From the NCBI RefSeq assembly GCF_005503145.1, contig NZ_SCNV01000020.1, positions 1-64,000 of the forward strand: DNA of 64,000 nt. The letters run 5' to 3'. The position numbers and the translations under genes are program-made. Source of the DNA: Burkholderia sp. 4M9327F10 (GTDB taxonomy: Bacteria; Pseudomonadota; Gammaproteobacteria; Burkholderiales; Burkholderiaceae). The notes under the pieces are model-generated. The model ran no database searches, was not told the DNA's origin, and worked only from the letters and a program-made list of their open reading frames with translations. How positions within the stretch are numbered: the first letter of the stretch is position 1; each line of letters begins with the position of its first letter. Positions 1 through 10,248 of this stretch are shown piece by piece.

Positions 1-150
1 ACATCATTTTTGGTGTAATAGCATTCGTTTTGACAACACATGTTGTGTATCGATCAAACACCGCACCGCATGTTGTTTCACAATCGAAATCGTTGTCGCC
101 AGTCCCCCGTATCGTGGCGGGGGCATCGCCCATCACTGCGGAGAAAACCT

Positions 151-903
151 ATGGGACGTCGTTCCTTCCTGATGTCTGTCGTTGCAATCGCAATGTTCGG
201 CACAAGCATCGCCCACGCGCAAAACAAAGAACTGATCGTCGGCACCGACACTTCCTTCATGCCGTTCGAATTCAAGCAAGGTGACAAATACGTCGGCTTC
301 GACCTCGACCTGTGGGCCGAAATCGCGAAAGACCAGGGCTGGACCTACAAGATTCAGCCGATGGACTTCAGCGGCCTGATTCCCGCGCTGCAGACCCAGA
401 ACATCGACGTAGCCCTGTCGGGCATGACCATCAAGGAAGAGCGCAAGAAAGTCATCGACTTCTCGAGCCCGTACTACGACAGCGGACTCGCTGCGATGGT
501 GCAGACCGATAACACGACCATCAAGTCCATCGACGACCTGAACGGCAAGGTCATCGCGGCAAAGACCGGCACCGCAACCATCGACTGGATCAAGGCCCAC
601 CTGAAGCCCAAGGAAATCCGCCAGTTCCCGAACATTGACGAAGCGTATCTGGCGCTGGAAGCCGGCCGTGTCGACGCGGCCATGCACGACACGCCGAATG
701 TCCTGTATTTCGCCAACACAGAAGGCAAGGGCAAGGTGAAGCTAGCCGGCGATCCGGTCAGCGGCGACAAGTACGGCATCGGCTTCCCCAAGGGCAGTCC
801 GCTGGTGCCGAAGGTCGACGCAGAACTGGTCAAGCTCAAGGCGGACGGGCGCTACGCCAAGCTTTACAAGAAGTGGTTCGGCTCCGAGCCGCCCAAGTCG
901 TAA
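151..903 (+). CDS. glnH: Glutamine/polar amino-acid ABC transporter, periplasmic binding protein
   Basis: Solute-binding protein of 250 aa that captures a polar amino acid, probably glutamine, in the periplasm and delivers it to the GlnP-GlnQ transporter. The N-terminus is a signal peptide (residues 1 to about 21, ending AHA before QNKEL). The rest follows the family pattern, with the early VGTDTSFMPFEF segment and later GKVIAAKTGT. I start at the ATG at 151, not at the in-frame ATG at 40, because GGAG lies 7 nt upstream and the signal peptide then begins at once. glnP and glnQ follow on the same strand. Family membership is clear; glutamine as substrate is inferred from GlnH/GlnP-like sequence and operon order. 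Confidence 0.9.
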   Translation: MGRRSFLMSVVAIAMFGTSIAHAQNKELIVGTDTSFMPFEFKQGDKYVGFDLDLWAEIAKDQGWTYKIQPMDFSGLIPALQTQNIDVALSGMTIKEERKKVIDFSSPYYDSGLAAMVQTDNTTIKSIDDLNGKVIAAKTGTATIDWIKAHLKPKEIRQFPNIDEAYLALEAGRVDAAMHDTPNVLYFANTEGKGKVKLAGDPVSGDKYGIGFPKGSPLVPKVDAELVKLKADGRYAKLYKKWFGSEPPKS

Positions 904-969
904 TCGTCTGAAAACGGGGGCGCGGCGGCCATAGTTGCCGCGCTGCCAGTGAAACAACAGGAGCGGTTT

Positions 970-1626
970 GTGGAATTCGATTGGTCTGTTATCTGGACGG
1001 CGCTTCCAGACCTACTGGAAGGCGTGAAGCTAACCGTATTTATTGCATTTGTAGGACTGCTTGGCGGATTCCTCGTCGGCATGATTGCCGGCATGTTTAG
1101 AGCCTACGGGCCGGTTGTGCTCAATGTACTCGCTCAGGTCTATGTCGAGCTGATTCGAGGCACGCCGATTGTCGTGCAGGTGATGTTTCTCTATTTCGCC
1201 CTGCCCTTGCTGGCGCACATCCGCATCGACGGACTGAGCGCCGCCATCATCGCGATCACGGTCAATTCCGGCGCCTACCTTGCCGAAGTGGTGCGCGGCG
1301 CGCTGCTGTCGATTCCCAAGGGGCTGATGGAAGCCGGTCTGGCCATGGGACTCTCCATGCCGCGCGTGCTGCTGAAAATCGTCGGGCCGCTTGCCTTCCG
1401 CCGGCTCATTCCGCCGCTTGGCAATCAGTGCATCGTCAGTCTTAAAGACACCTCGCTGTTCATCGTCATCGGCGTTGGCGAACTGACCCGCCAGGGACAG
1501 GAGATCATTGCCGGAAATTTTCGTGCGGTAGAAATCTGGACCGCGGTCGCCCTGATCTATCTGGTTCTGACCGGTGTGATGACAATCACGCTGCGTCTCG
1601 TTGAAAAGAGGATGCGCATACTATGA
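970..1626 (+). CDS. glnP: Glutamine ABC transporter permease
   Basis: Inner-membrane permease of 218 aa, HisM/GlnP family, with several hydrophobic segments and the conserved permease loop near residues 120-150 (GLMEAGLAMGLS). I chose the GTG at 970 over the GTG at 949. It gives the N-terminus MEFDWSVIW, which matches the GlnP pattern MQFDWS, and a CAGGAG site sits 6 nt upstream. The stop overlaps the glnQ start by 4 nt (ATGA), so the two are translationally coupled. It would form the membrane channel with the binding protein at 151-903 and the ATPase that follows. Confidence 0.9.
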   Translation: MEFDWSVIWTALPDLLEGVKLTVFIAFVGLLGGFLVGMIAGMFRAYGPVVLNVLAQVYVELIRGTPIVVQVMFLYFALPLLAHIRIDGLSAAIIAITVNSGAYLAEVVRGALLSIPKGLMEAGLAMGLSMPRVLLKIVGPLAFRRLIPPLGNQCIVSLKDTSLFIVIGVGELTRQGQEIIAGNFRAVEIWTAVALIYLVLTGVMTITLRLVEKRMRIL

Positions 1627-2351
1627 GCATGGTCGAATTCCAGGGCGTCTCGAAGAGCTTTGGTCACGTGCCCGTCCTGAAGGACATCGATCTGCGCATC
1701 GACAGCGGTGAAGTCGTTGTGGTGGTGGGTCCGTCGGGATCGGGAAAGTCCACCATGCTTCGTTGCATCAACGCGCTCGAAAAGATTACCAGCGGAGAGT
1801 TGCTGGTCGACGGCCAGAGCGTCAAGGGCAACGCTTCCGTCATTCGCACCATTCGTCTGGAAGCGGGGATGGTGTTTCAGCAATTCAACCTGTTCCCGCA
1901 GATGACGGCGCTCGAGAACGTCATGTTCGGCCCGATTCAGGTACGCGGCTCGTCGCGCACCGAGGCACGTGACCAGGCCATGGCACTGCTGGACAAGGTC
2001 GGTCTCGAATCGCGTGCCAATCACTACCCCTCTGAACTGTCCGGTGGTCAACAGCAGCGTGTGGCGATTGCGCGAGCGCTCGCCATCCGGCCCAAGCTGA
2101 TGCTCTTCGACGAGCCGACCTCCGCACTGGACCCGGAACTGCGTCACGAAGTGCTCAAGGTCATGCAGGATCTGGCAAGTGAAGGCATGACCATGATTGT
2201 CGTGACGCACGAGATCGGCTTTGCCAAACGGGTCGGCACGCGTCTGCTGTTCATGGACCAAGGCGGGATTGCCGAAGATGGACAGCCGGGCGAGCTTATC
2301 GATAACCCGCCCACGCAGCGGTTGAAGGACTTCCTGAAGCACGTGTCATGA
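1623..2351 (+). CDS. glnQ: Glutamine ABC transporter ATP-binding protein
   Basis: ABC ATPase of 242 aa that powers amino-acid import through GlnP. Walker A is GPSGSGKST (about residues 36-44), the Q-loop is FQQFNLFP, the ABC signature is LSGGQQQR and Walker B is LMLFDEPTSALDP, followed by the switch histidine in VVTHEIGFAKR. Length is normal for the family. The start overlaps the end of glnP by 4 nt; a second Met two codons in is an alternative. A perfect hairpin just downstream separates it from the convergent gntK. Confidence 0.93.
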   Translation: MSMVEFQGVSKSFGHVPVLKDIDLRIDSGEVVVVVGPSGSGKSTMLRCINALEKITSGELLVDGQSVKGNASVIRTIRLEAGMVFQQFNLFPQMTALENVMFGPIQVRGSSRTEARDQAMALLDKVGLESRANHYPSELSGGQQQRVAIARALAIRPKLMLFDEPTSALDPELRHEVLKVMQDLASEGMTMIVVTHEIGFAKRVGTRLLFMDQGGIAEDGQPGELIDNPPTQRLKDFLKHVS

Positions 2352-2354
2352 AAA

Positions 2355-2388
2355 ATCCCCCTTGGTATTAGCGAACACCAAGGGGGAT
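2355..2388. terminator. Convergent terminator between glnQ and gntK
   Basis: Perfect 12-bp inverted repeat (2355-2366 with 2377-2388) around a 10-nt loop. On the minus strand the stem is followed by a run of five T, so it is a good intrinsic terminator for the gntT-gntK transcript. On the plus strand (glnQ side) no U-tract follows, so its use there is less certain. Confidence 0.8.
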
Positions 2389-2426
2389 CGTGACGGCGAA
2401 CGGCTTGCCGTCCTACCTGCGAGTCA

Positions 2427-2921
2427 TCACCGAAGCTTCATCTGCTTCAGCACCTCATCCACAATCTCATCCGGCGACAGCTCGATACTCACCGTAATCG
2501 CCTCATCCGGGCCCGGCTCTTCCAGCGTATCCAGCTGGCTCTGCAGCAACGACGGATCGAAGAAGTGCCCGGTACGCGCCCCCAGGCGCTCGTGCAGCAT
2601 TTCGTATGAGCCCTTCAGATAGACGAACACCACATCCTTGTCGCCACCGCGCAGGACATCACGATACGAGCGCTTCAACGACGAGCATGTAAACACCGCC
2701 GTCTCGCCCGCGCGCTGCTTCTCCTCGATCGCCGCGCGTATCGTCTTCAGCCACGGCCAGCGGTCCTCGTCGGTCAGCGGAATGCCGTGGTGCATTTTGT
2801 CCTTGTTGGCCGCGCTATGAAACGCGTCTCCGTCGGTGAAGCTGCATTGCAGGCGTTCCGCCAGCATTTCGCCAATCAGCGTCTTGCCGGCGCCCGACAC
2901 GCCCATTCCGATCAGAATCAT
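2427..2921 (-). CDS. gntK: Gluconokinase
   Basis: Phosphorylates D-gluconate with ATP to 6-phosphogluconate, the substrate of Edd encoded about 2.4 kb away. The 164-aa protein has the GntK/shikimate-kinase-like fold. Walker A is GVSGAGKT at residues 7-14, followed by the family segments FTDGDAFHS and DEDRWPWL, then CSSLKRSYRDVLR. Its start lies 10 nt downstream of the gntT stop on the same strand, so the two form a gluconate uptake-phosphorylation operon. Length is typical for thermoresistant gluconokinases. Confidence 0.93.
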   Translation of the reverse strand: MILIGMGVSGAGKTLIGEMLAERLQCSFTDGDAFHSAANKDKMHHGIPLTDEDRWPWLKTIRAAIEEKQRAGETAVFTCSSLKRSYRDVLRGGDKDVVFVYLKGSYEMLHERLGARTGHFFDPSLLQSQLDTLEEPGPDEAITVSIELSPDEIVDEVLKQMKLR

Positions 2922-2931
2922 TCAATACTCC

Positions 2932-4305
2932 TTACACGACCGTCGCGAGTGCGAAGGTCAAAGCCAAGCCCAATACGGAAATGATGGTTTCGCAGAGCGA
3001 CCAGGTCTTGAACGTCTGCCCCACCGTCATTCCAAAGTACTCCTTGATCAGCCAGAAGCCACCGTCGTTGACGTGCGAGAAAATCAGCGAACCGGAACCC
3101 GTAGCGAGCACGAGCAATTCCGGCGTCACCTGCGCCCCACTGGCCGCCGCGATAGGCGCAACAATGCCGCACGCGGTCGTCATGGCAACCGTTGCCGAGC
3201 CGGTAGCAAGACGGATCAGCGCCGCCACCAGCCAGCCGAACAACAGCGGCGACAGATGCGCCGAGGTCGCCACGTTGACGATCTCCTTGGAAATGCCGCT
3301 ATCCATCAGCACGCGGCCAAAACCGCCGCCGGCGCCGACGATCAGCGTAATCCCCGCAATCGGCGCGAGACAGTCGCCGCAGAACTTCTGGATCTGCGCA
3401 CGGTTGAAGCCGCGCTGGGCGCCGAAGGTCCAGAAGCTGACCAGCACGGCAATCAGCAACGCCACATCCGAGTTGCCGACGAAGTGCAGCAGATTGTTCG
3501 GCAAGGTTTTGGGCGTGAACACCAGGTCCGCCCAACTGCCGATCAGCATCAGGATGACGGGCAGCAGGATCGTGAACAACGTAATGCCGAAACCCGGCAG
3601 TTCGCGCTTGCTCGCAGCGTCTTTATTCGCTTCCGCAGACCCGAGAAACTGCGCAGCGAGCGGGTTGTGCTCCGGCAGCTTGATATAGCGGCTGACGAGG
3701 AGCGCGAACAGCGGCCCCGCGACGATCGCCGTCGGCACGCCGACGATCAGCCCGTAGGCGATCGTCTTGCCGATATCGGCGTGATACGCCTGGACGGCGA
3801 GCATCGCCGCCGGGTGCGGCGGAATCAGGCCGTGGACGACTGAGAGACCTGCAACCATCGGCAAGCCCACCAGCAGCAGCGATTTATTGGTACGCTTGGC
3901 GACGTTGAACGCAATCGGAATCAGCAGCACGAAGCCCACTTCGAAAAACACCGGCAAGCCGACGATGATCGCGACGACCATCATGGCCCAGTGAATGTGC
4001 TTTTCGCCGAAGCGCGCAATCAAGGTCGTGGCAATGCGTTCCGCACCGCCCGATTCGGCCATCATCTTGCCGAGCATCGTGCCAAGGCCCACCACGATCG
4101 CAATGTGGCCAAGCGTGTTGCCGTTGCCGGTTTCGAACGACTTGACGATCGTGTCCATCGGCATGCCGGATACCAGCCCGAGCAGCAGCGAAACGATGAT
4201 CAGGACGAGGAACGGATAGACCTTGAAGCGCGTGATCAACAGGATCAGCGCGGCGATCGCGATCACCGCGTAAATCAGCAGCAAGCTGCCATGGCTAGCT
4301 CCCAT
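2932..4305 (-). CDS. gntT: Gluconate:H+ symporter (GntP family)
   Basis: Polytopic inner-membrane permease of 457 aa, GntP family, importing gluconate. Hydrophobic segments run throughout. Family motifs include the proline-rich loop GLIPPHPA (about residues 160-167) and, near the C-terminus, SHVNDGGFW. The start at 4305 is preceded by a very strong AAAGGAGGAG site. It lies directly upstream of gntK, which fixes gluconate as the likely substrate; GntT, GntU and GntP subtypes cannot be told apart from sequence alone. Confidence 0.9.
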   Translation of the reverse strand: MGASHGSLLLIYAVIAIAALILLITRFKVYPFLVLIIVSLLLGLVSGMPMDTIVKSFETGNGNTLGHIAIVVGLGTMLGKMMAESGGAERIATTLIARFGEKHIHWAMMVVAIIVGLPVFFEVGFVLLIPIAFNVAKRTNKSLLLVGLPMVAGLSVVHGLIPPHPAAMLAVQAYHADIGKTIAYGLIVGVPTAIVAGPLFALLVSRYIKLPEHNPLAAQFLGSAEANKDAASKRELPGFGITLFTILLPVILMLIGSWADLVFTPKTLPNNLLHFVGNSDVALLIAVLVSFWTFGAQRGFNRAQIQKFCGDCLAPIAGITLIVGAGGGFGRVLMDSGISKEIVNVATSAHLSPLLFGWLVAALIRLATGSATVAMTTACGIVAPIAAASGAQVTPELLVLATGSGSLIFSHVNDGGFWLIKEYFGMTVGQTFKTWSLCETIISVLGLALTFALATVV

Positions 4306-4661
4306 GGAGCTCCTCCTTTGTCATTGTTGGTTCTGGACAAAAACGCAAGATACAGATGCTGTCGCGCTGCCTGTCTCTACGTCTCACGCGAAGCCGGACC
4401 CTCCCGGCAAATGCGCGGACGCTGAATTTTACTGTTTGTTCGCGTGATGAGCGCGTGAAACGCCCAAGATAAAAAAGGGGCCTCGTTGTCGCAGTCCGAA
4501 TAGCTGCAACAACGAGGCCCCTTCATATGCAGTCCGCGCTGACATGGCTTATCTGCGCCGTCAGCCGCTTACGCGCACACCAGGCGCATGGCCAACTGCT
4601 TGGCCAACCGCATGGCCCACACTGACAACATGCCTCGTGCGCGAATCAACCTGCTGCAGAC
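4306..4661. other. Intergenic region upstream of gntT and downstream of eda
   Basis: A 356-bp gene-free stretch. It holds the gntT ribosome-binding site next to 4306, the eda terminator hairpin at 4475-4523, and short low-information sequence on either side. No open frame with coding character, tRNA or clear operator was found. A gntT promoter must lie in about 4310-4470, but I could not place it confidently. Confidence 0.6.
4475..4523 (-). terminator. Rho-independent terminator of edd-eda
   Basis: Perfect 15-bp stem (4475-4489 with 4509-4523), with an additional inner 4-bp pairing (4491-4494 with 4504-4507). On the minus strand a run of six T follows, so it ends transcripts coming from eda, whose stop is at 4662. 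Confidence 0.88.
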
Positions 4662-5303
4662 TCAATGCGCGGGCGCCGCGAGTTCGCTCGCCGCACGGGC
4701 GAGACGCGTGACCTCGTCCCAGTTCTGCGCAGCAAGCGCCGACTTCGGCGTGAGCCACGAGCCGCCCACACAGACGACGTTCGGCAGCGCGAGGAAATTG
4801 GGGGCAGTTTCAGCCGAGATGCCGCCGGTCGGGCAGAACTTCAGCGTCGGGAACGGGCCGTGAAACGCCTGCAGCATCGGCACGCCGCCCGCTTGCTGCG
4901 CCGGGAAGAACTTGACGATCTCGTAGCCCAGCTCGAGCGCGACAATGATGTCACTCGGAGTCATCACGCCCGGCAGCAGCGGCAGACCGGCGTCCTGCGC
5001 GGCTTTGTGCATGTCCTTCGTGAGGCCAGGCGAGACGCCGAACTGGGCGCCGGCCTTCTTCGCTTGCGCGCAGTGCTCAGGTTTCGTGATCGTGCCGACG
5101 CCGACGACGATGTCTTCCGCCAGTTGGCTCGCACGTTCGATGGCTTCCAGACCCGCCGCAGTGCGCAGCGTGATTTCCAGCACCTTCACGCCGCCCGCGT
5201 GCAGCGCACGCGACACGTTCTCGCCCTGTTCAACCGAGTCGAATGCGAGCACCGGAATCACCGGGCCAAGGCGCACGATATCGCTTACTTTCTTTGCCGT
5301 CAT
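4662..5303 (-). CDS. eda: KDPG aldolase (2-dehydro-3-deoxy-phosphogluconate aldolase)
   Basis: Last enzyme of the Entner-Doudoroff pathway; it splits KDPG into pyruvate and glyceraldehyde 3-phosphate. The 213-aa protein has the KDPG/KHG aldolase TIM-barrel pattern, with the catalytic Glu in LEITLRT (E43), the Schiff-base Lys in VKFFPAQ (K131) and the phosphate-binding segment CPTGGIS (157-163). It starts 2 nt after the edd stop, so the two genes are one operon. A strong terminator follows at 4475-4523. It is distinct from the DgoA-type aldolase at 45921-46601. Confidence 0.94.
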   Translation of the reverse strand: MTAKKVSDIVRLGPVIPVLAFDSVEQGENVSRALHAGGVKVLEITLRTAAGLEAIERASQLAEDIVVGVGTITKPEHCAQAKKAGAQFGVSPGLTKDMHKAAQDAGLPLLPGVMTPSDIIVALELGYEIVKFFPAQQAGGVPMLQAFHGPFPTLKFCPTGGISAETAPNFLALPNVVCVGGSWLTPKSALAAQNWDEVTRLARAASELAAPAH

Positions 5304-5305
5304 AG

Positions 5306-7177
<1,872 letters not shown>

Positions 7178-7261
7178 CGGAGCTCCTTCGTCGCTGGCTC
7201 GGGCGAACACGCGCAGGGCCAGGTGGGGATCGCGGGGACGTCGGACTGAGCCGACGTCAGG

Positions 7262-7290
7262 ATATTAGTAGAAAAACTACATGACCGCAA
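7262..7290 (-). promoter_or_regulatory. edd-eda promoter overlapping a HexR-type palindrome
   Basis: On the minus strand TTGCGG (7290-7285), a 17-nt spacer and TAATAT (7267-7262) form a plausible sigma-70 promoter about 85 nt upstream of the edd start. The spacer holds a near palindrome, 7267-7281, reading TGTAGTTTTTCTACT on the minus strand. Repression of edd by sugar-acid-responsive HexR/RpiR proteins is established in other proteobacteria; that this is the HexR site here is inference. Confidence 0.65.
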
Positions 7291-7398
7291 CATCGACGAT
7301 CTCAACTGCAACGGTGTTCGTCCTGCGCCGCAGTGCACCATCTGGCGGCGCTATCGCCTAAAATCACAAAACCTAGGGAATACACCTACAGCGCGAAA

Positions 7399-7434
7399 TG
7401 TAGTTTTTGTACAAATCCGGCGATGGGCTATAGT
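7399..7434 (+). promoter_or_regulatory. hexR promoter with second HexR-type palindrome
   Basis: TGTAGTTTTTGTACA at 7399-7413 is nearly the same word as the site in the edd promoter, here on the plus strand. It overlaps the -35 position of a candidate hexR promoter with TATAGT at 7429-7434. Two matching sites on opposite strands facing a divergent regulator suggest autoregulation plus control of edd-eda. Confidence 0.6.
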
Positions 7435-7467
7435 CCACGCATCTTTCAGCATAGTGCGAGTTTTCCA

Positions 7468-8313
7468 ATGATGCTGTCCCAGGTGGCAGAGATGCGCGAG
7501 CAGTTGCGCCCTTCCGAACGCAAGCTGGCGGACTACGTAATCGAGGCGCCGCGTGAGGTGCTCGATCTGTCGATGAACGAGGTGGCGGCCCGCGCGGGCG
7601 TGAGCCAGCCGACCATTGCCCGCTTTTGCCACGCGCTCGGCTTTTCCGGTTTTCGTGAGTTCAAGATCCGGCTCGCGCAGGGCATCGCGGCAGAGGTGCC
7701 GGTCGTCTACCGTGACGTCCGGCCCGATGAGCCAACGCCCGGCGTTGCCGCCAAAGTGCTCGACCGGACCATCGGCGCGCTGATCCAGGTGCGCAACAAC
7801 CTGTCGTCAGACAGCGTGGCGGCGGCCATCGCGTTGCTGGCGCAGGCGCGGCGCATCGAGTTTTACGGCGCGGGCGGCTCCGGCATTGCGGCACTCGACG
7901 TGCAGCACAAGTTCTTTCGCCTCGGCATGCCGAGCGTCGCTTATTCAGATCCGCACACGTTCCTGATGTCGGCGCCGCTGCTCGGTGAAGGCGACGTGGT
8001 AGTCGCGATTTCGAACACCGGGCGCACCCGCGACATCATCGATGCGGCGAAGTCGGCGCTCGCCGCCGGCGCCAGGGTGATTGCCATCACGCACGGCAAT
8101 TCGCCGCTTGCGCGGCTCGCCACCGTAGGCCTCTTTGCGAACGTGGATGAGGATACAGATATCTTTTCGCCGATGACGTCGCGCGTTTCGCATCTGGCGA
8201 TCGGCGACATTCTGGCGGTGGGGGTGGCGCTGAGCCGGGGACCGGAACTGGTGGAGAAGATGGCGCAGGCGAAGGAAGTGATCAACCGCAGGCGGGTCGA
8301 TCCGCACGCCTAA
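7468..8313 (+). CDS. hexR: RpiR-family transcriptional regulator, HexR-type
   Basis: DNA-binding regulator of 281 aa. An N-terminal RpiR helix-turn-helix (about residues 1-77, with MNEVAARAGVSQPTIARFCHALGF) is followed by a C-terminal SIS sugar-phosphate-binding domain (YGAGGSGIAALDVQHKFFR; later ISNTGRTRDII). It is divergent from edd-eda and flanked by two matching palindromes, the arrangement known for HexR, which responds to KDPG. Two adjacent ATG codons (7468, 7471) are possible starts. The frame is open from 7333, but the added residues do not look like RpiR sequence. Its stop overlaps the hemJ stop by 4 nt, convergently. Confidence 0.85.
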   Translation: MMLSQVAEMREQLRPSERKLADYVIEAPREVLDLSMNEVAARAGVSQPTIARFCHALGFSGFREFKIRLAQGIAAEVPVVYRDVRPDEPTPGVAAKVLDRTIGALIQVRNNLSSDSVAAAIALLAQARRIEFYGAGGSGIAALDVQHKFFRLGMPSVAYSDPHTFLMSAPLLGEGDVVVAISNTGRTRDIIDAAKSALAAGARVIAITHGNSPLARLATVGLFANVDEDTDIFSPMTSRVSHLAIGDILAVGVALSRGPELVEKMAQAKEVINRRRVDPHA

Positions 8314-8726
8314 AACGGCTTCAACACCACCAGCGCCACGGCCGCCAGCATCCCCAGCACGGGTAGCTCATTGAACATCCGATACCACTTGTGCGAGCGG
8401 CGATTCTCGCCACGCTCGAACGTGGCGAGGAGCCGCCCGCAAGAGAAGTGATAGACGATCAGCAGGACCACGACGCCGAGCTTCGCATGCATCCAGCCCT
8501 GCCCACGCCCGATGCCAATGACGAGCCACAGCCATAGCCCGCACGCGAGAGCTGGAAAGGCGATAAACGTCATGAAGCGATAGAGCTTGCGCGCCATGAT
8601 GAGCAGGCGCGCCGTGGCCGCGGGTTCGGTCTCCATCGCCAGATTGACGAAGATGCGCGGCAGATAGAACAGGCCGGCAAACCAGGAAGCAATCAGAATG
8701 ATGTGAAACGTTTTTACCCAGAGCAT
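8310..8726 (-). CDS. hemJ: Protoporphyrinogen IX oxidase HemJ
   Basis: Small inner-membrane protein of 138 aa in the HemJ/CopD-like family, which oxidises protoporphyrinogen IX to protoporphyrin IX in haem synthesis. Four hydrophobic segments are visible. Conserved features are the early His in KTFHIILIASWFAGLFYLPR (about residues 5-24) and the later Lys in HAKLGVVVLL. It follows proA on the same strand after 60 nt and converges on hexR with overlapping stop codons. Confidence 0.87.
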   Translation of the reverse strand: MLWVKTFHIILIASWFAGLFYLPRIFVNLAMETEPAATARLLIMARKLYRFMTFIAFPALACGLWLWLVIGIGRGQGWMHAKLGVVVLLIVYHFSCGRLLATFERGENRRSHKWYRMFNELPVLGMLAAVALVVLKPF

Positions 8727-8786
8727 CAGCGGCCCTCGTGCGATGTGTTGTCGTTATTGCCTGATGTCACGTAGCGACCTCGGGGT

Positions 8787-10058
8787 CTACTGCCGCCCCT
8801 CGCCGTGCCCCAGCACAACGTATTTCAGCGACGTCAGTCCGTCCAGCCCCACCGGCCCGCGCGCATGCAGCTTGTCGTTCGAGATGCCGATCTCCGCGCC
8901 AAGGCCGAACTCGAAGCCATCAGCGAAACGCGTCGACGCATTGACCATCACACTCGCCGAATCCACTTCGCGCAGGAAACGCATTGCGCGGTCGTGATCT
9001 TCGGTGACGATCGCATCCGTGTGGGCGGAGCTGTAGGTGTTGATGTGTTCAATGGCCGCATCGAGCCCGTCGACCACCTTGATCGCCAGCACCGGGGCAA
9101 GATATTCGGTACGCCAGTCTTCCTCGATCGCATCGACCAGCGGGCCGACGCGCGCCGCTTCGAGCACCTCACGGGCGGCCGGATCGACGCGCAGTTCCAC
9201 TTCCTTGCCGCGGTACAAGCGCCCCAGCGGCGGCAGCACTTCATGCGCAATATCGCGCGCCACCAGCAGCGTTTCCATCGTGTTGCAGGTGCCGTAGCGG
9301 TGCGTCTTCGCGTTGTCGCAAACGGTCAGCGCCTTCGCGACATCTGCGCGATCGTCGACATACACGTGGCAGATACCGTCGAGGTGCTTGATCATCGGCA
9401 CGCGCGCCTCTTCCATCAGACGCGCAATCAGGCTCTTGCCTCCGCGCGGCACGATCACGTCGACAAATTCCGTCATGGTGATCAGCACGCCCACCGCCGC
9501 ACGATCGGAAGTCGCCACGACCTGCACCGCGTCCTGCGGCAAGCCCGCCGTCTCCAGACCCTCGCCGATCAGCTTTGCCAGCGCGGTATTGCATTCGAGC
9601 GCTTCCGACCCGCCGCGCAGGATCGTTGCATTGCCTGACTTCAGGCACAGCGCGGCGGCGTCGATCGTCACATTGGGACGCGATTCGTAGATGATGCCAA
9701 TCACGCCGAGCGGCACGCGCATCTGACCGACCTGAATGCCGCTCGGGCGGTATTTGAGGTTGCTGATCTCACCAATCGGATCCGGCAGCGCCGCGACCTG
9801 GCGCAGGCCCTCGACCATCGTCTTGAGCGCCTTGTCCGACAGCGTCAGGCGGTCGATAAAGGCGGCGTCGAGCCCCTTCTCGCGCGCCCGCGCCACATCG
9901 CGCGCATTGGCTTCCTTCAATTGCGCCGCCTCGCGTTCGATTGCGCGGGCCACCGCTTCGAGCGCGGCGTTTTTCGCCGCCGTCGACGCGCGCGCCATCG
10001 CACGCGAAGCGTGACGGGCGCGGCGGCCGAGGTCGGTCATGTACTGGTCGATATCCAT
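8787..10058 (-). CDS. proA: Gamma-glutamyl phosphate reductase
   Basis: Second step of proline synthesis: NADPH-dependent reduction of gamma-glutamyl phosphate to glutamate-5-semialdehyde. The 423-aa protein belongs to the aldehyde dehydrogenase superfamily. Visible features are VPLGVIGIIYESRPNVT (115-131), the RGGSEA segment near 150 and the catalytic Cys in YGTCNTMETLLV (C258). Length is typical. It lies 190 nt downstream of holA on the same strand. Confidence 0.95.
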   Translation of the reverse strand: MDIDQYMTDLGRRARHASRAMARASTAAKNAALEAVARAIEREAAQLKEANARDVARAREKGLDAAFIDRLTLSDKALKTMVEGLRQVAALPDPIGEISNLKYRPSGIQVGQMRVPLGVIGIIYESRPNVTIDAAALCLKSGNATILRGGSEALECNTALAKLIGEGLETAGLPQDAVQVVATSDRAAVGVLITMTEFVDVIVPRGGKSLIARLMEEARVPMIKHLDGICHVYVDDRADVAKALTVCDNAKTHRYGTCNTMETLLVARDIAHEVLPPLGRLYRGKEVELRVDPAAREVLEAARVGPLVDAIEEDWRTEYLAPVLAIKVVDGLDAAIEHINTYSSAHTDAIVTEDHDRAMRFLREVDSASVMVNASTRFADGFEFGLGAEIGISNDKLHARGPVGLDGLTSLKYVVLGHGEGRQ

Positions 10059-10248
10059 GGTGATTCTCGTGGTGCCGCGCGCGTCTTCGACACGCGGCGG
10101 GCAGGCAGAATTAGCGAAAGATCAAACGATTGTAAGTCGGGTTGACGCGGCTTGCTCGATGCGCAGTCAACCAATGCTCACGGAAAGACGGCCGGCTGGC
10201 TCATGCTGCGCCCGGCACGACCGCAGCCGCCGTCACACGGAGTCTGGT

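Noticed and set aside
11..22. TGG...GC words upstream of glnH as a sigma-54 promoter
   Set aside because: The GG-to-GC spacing is 7 nt where sigma-54 sites need 10, so it does not fit.
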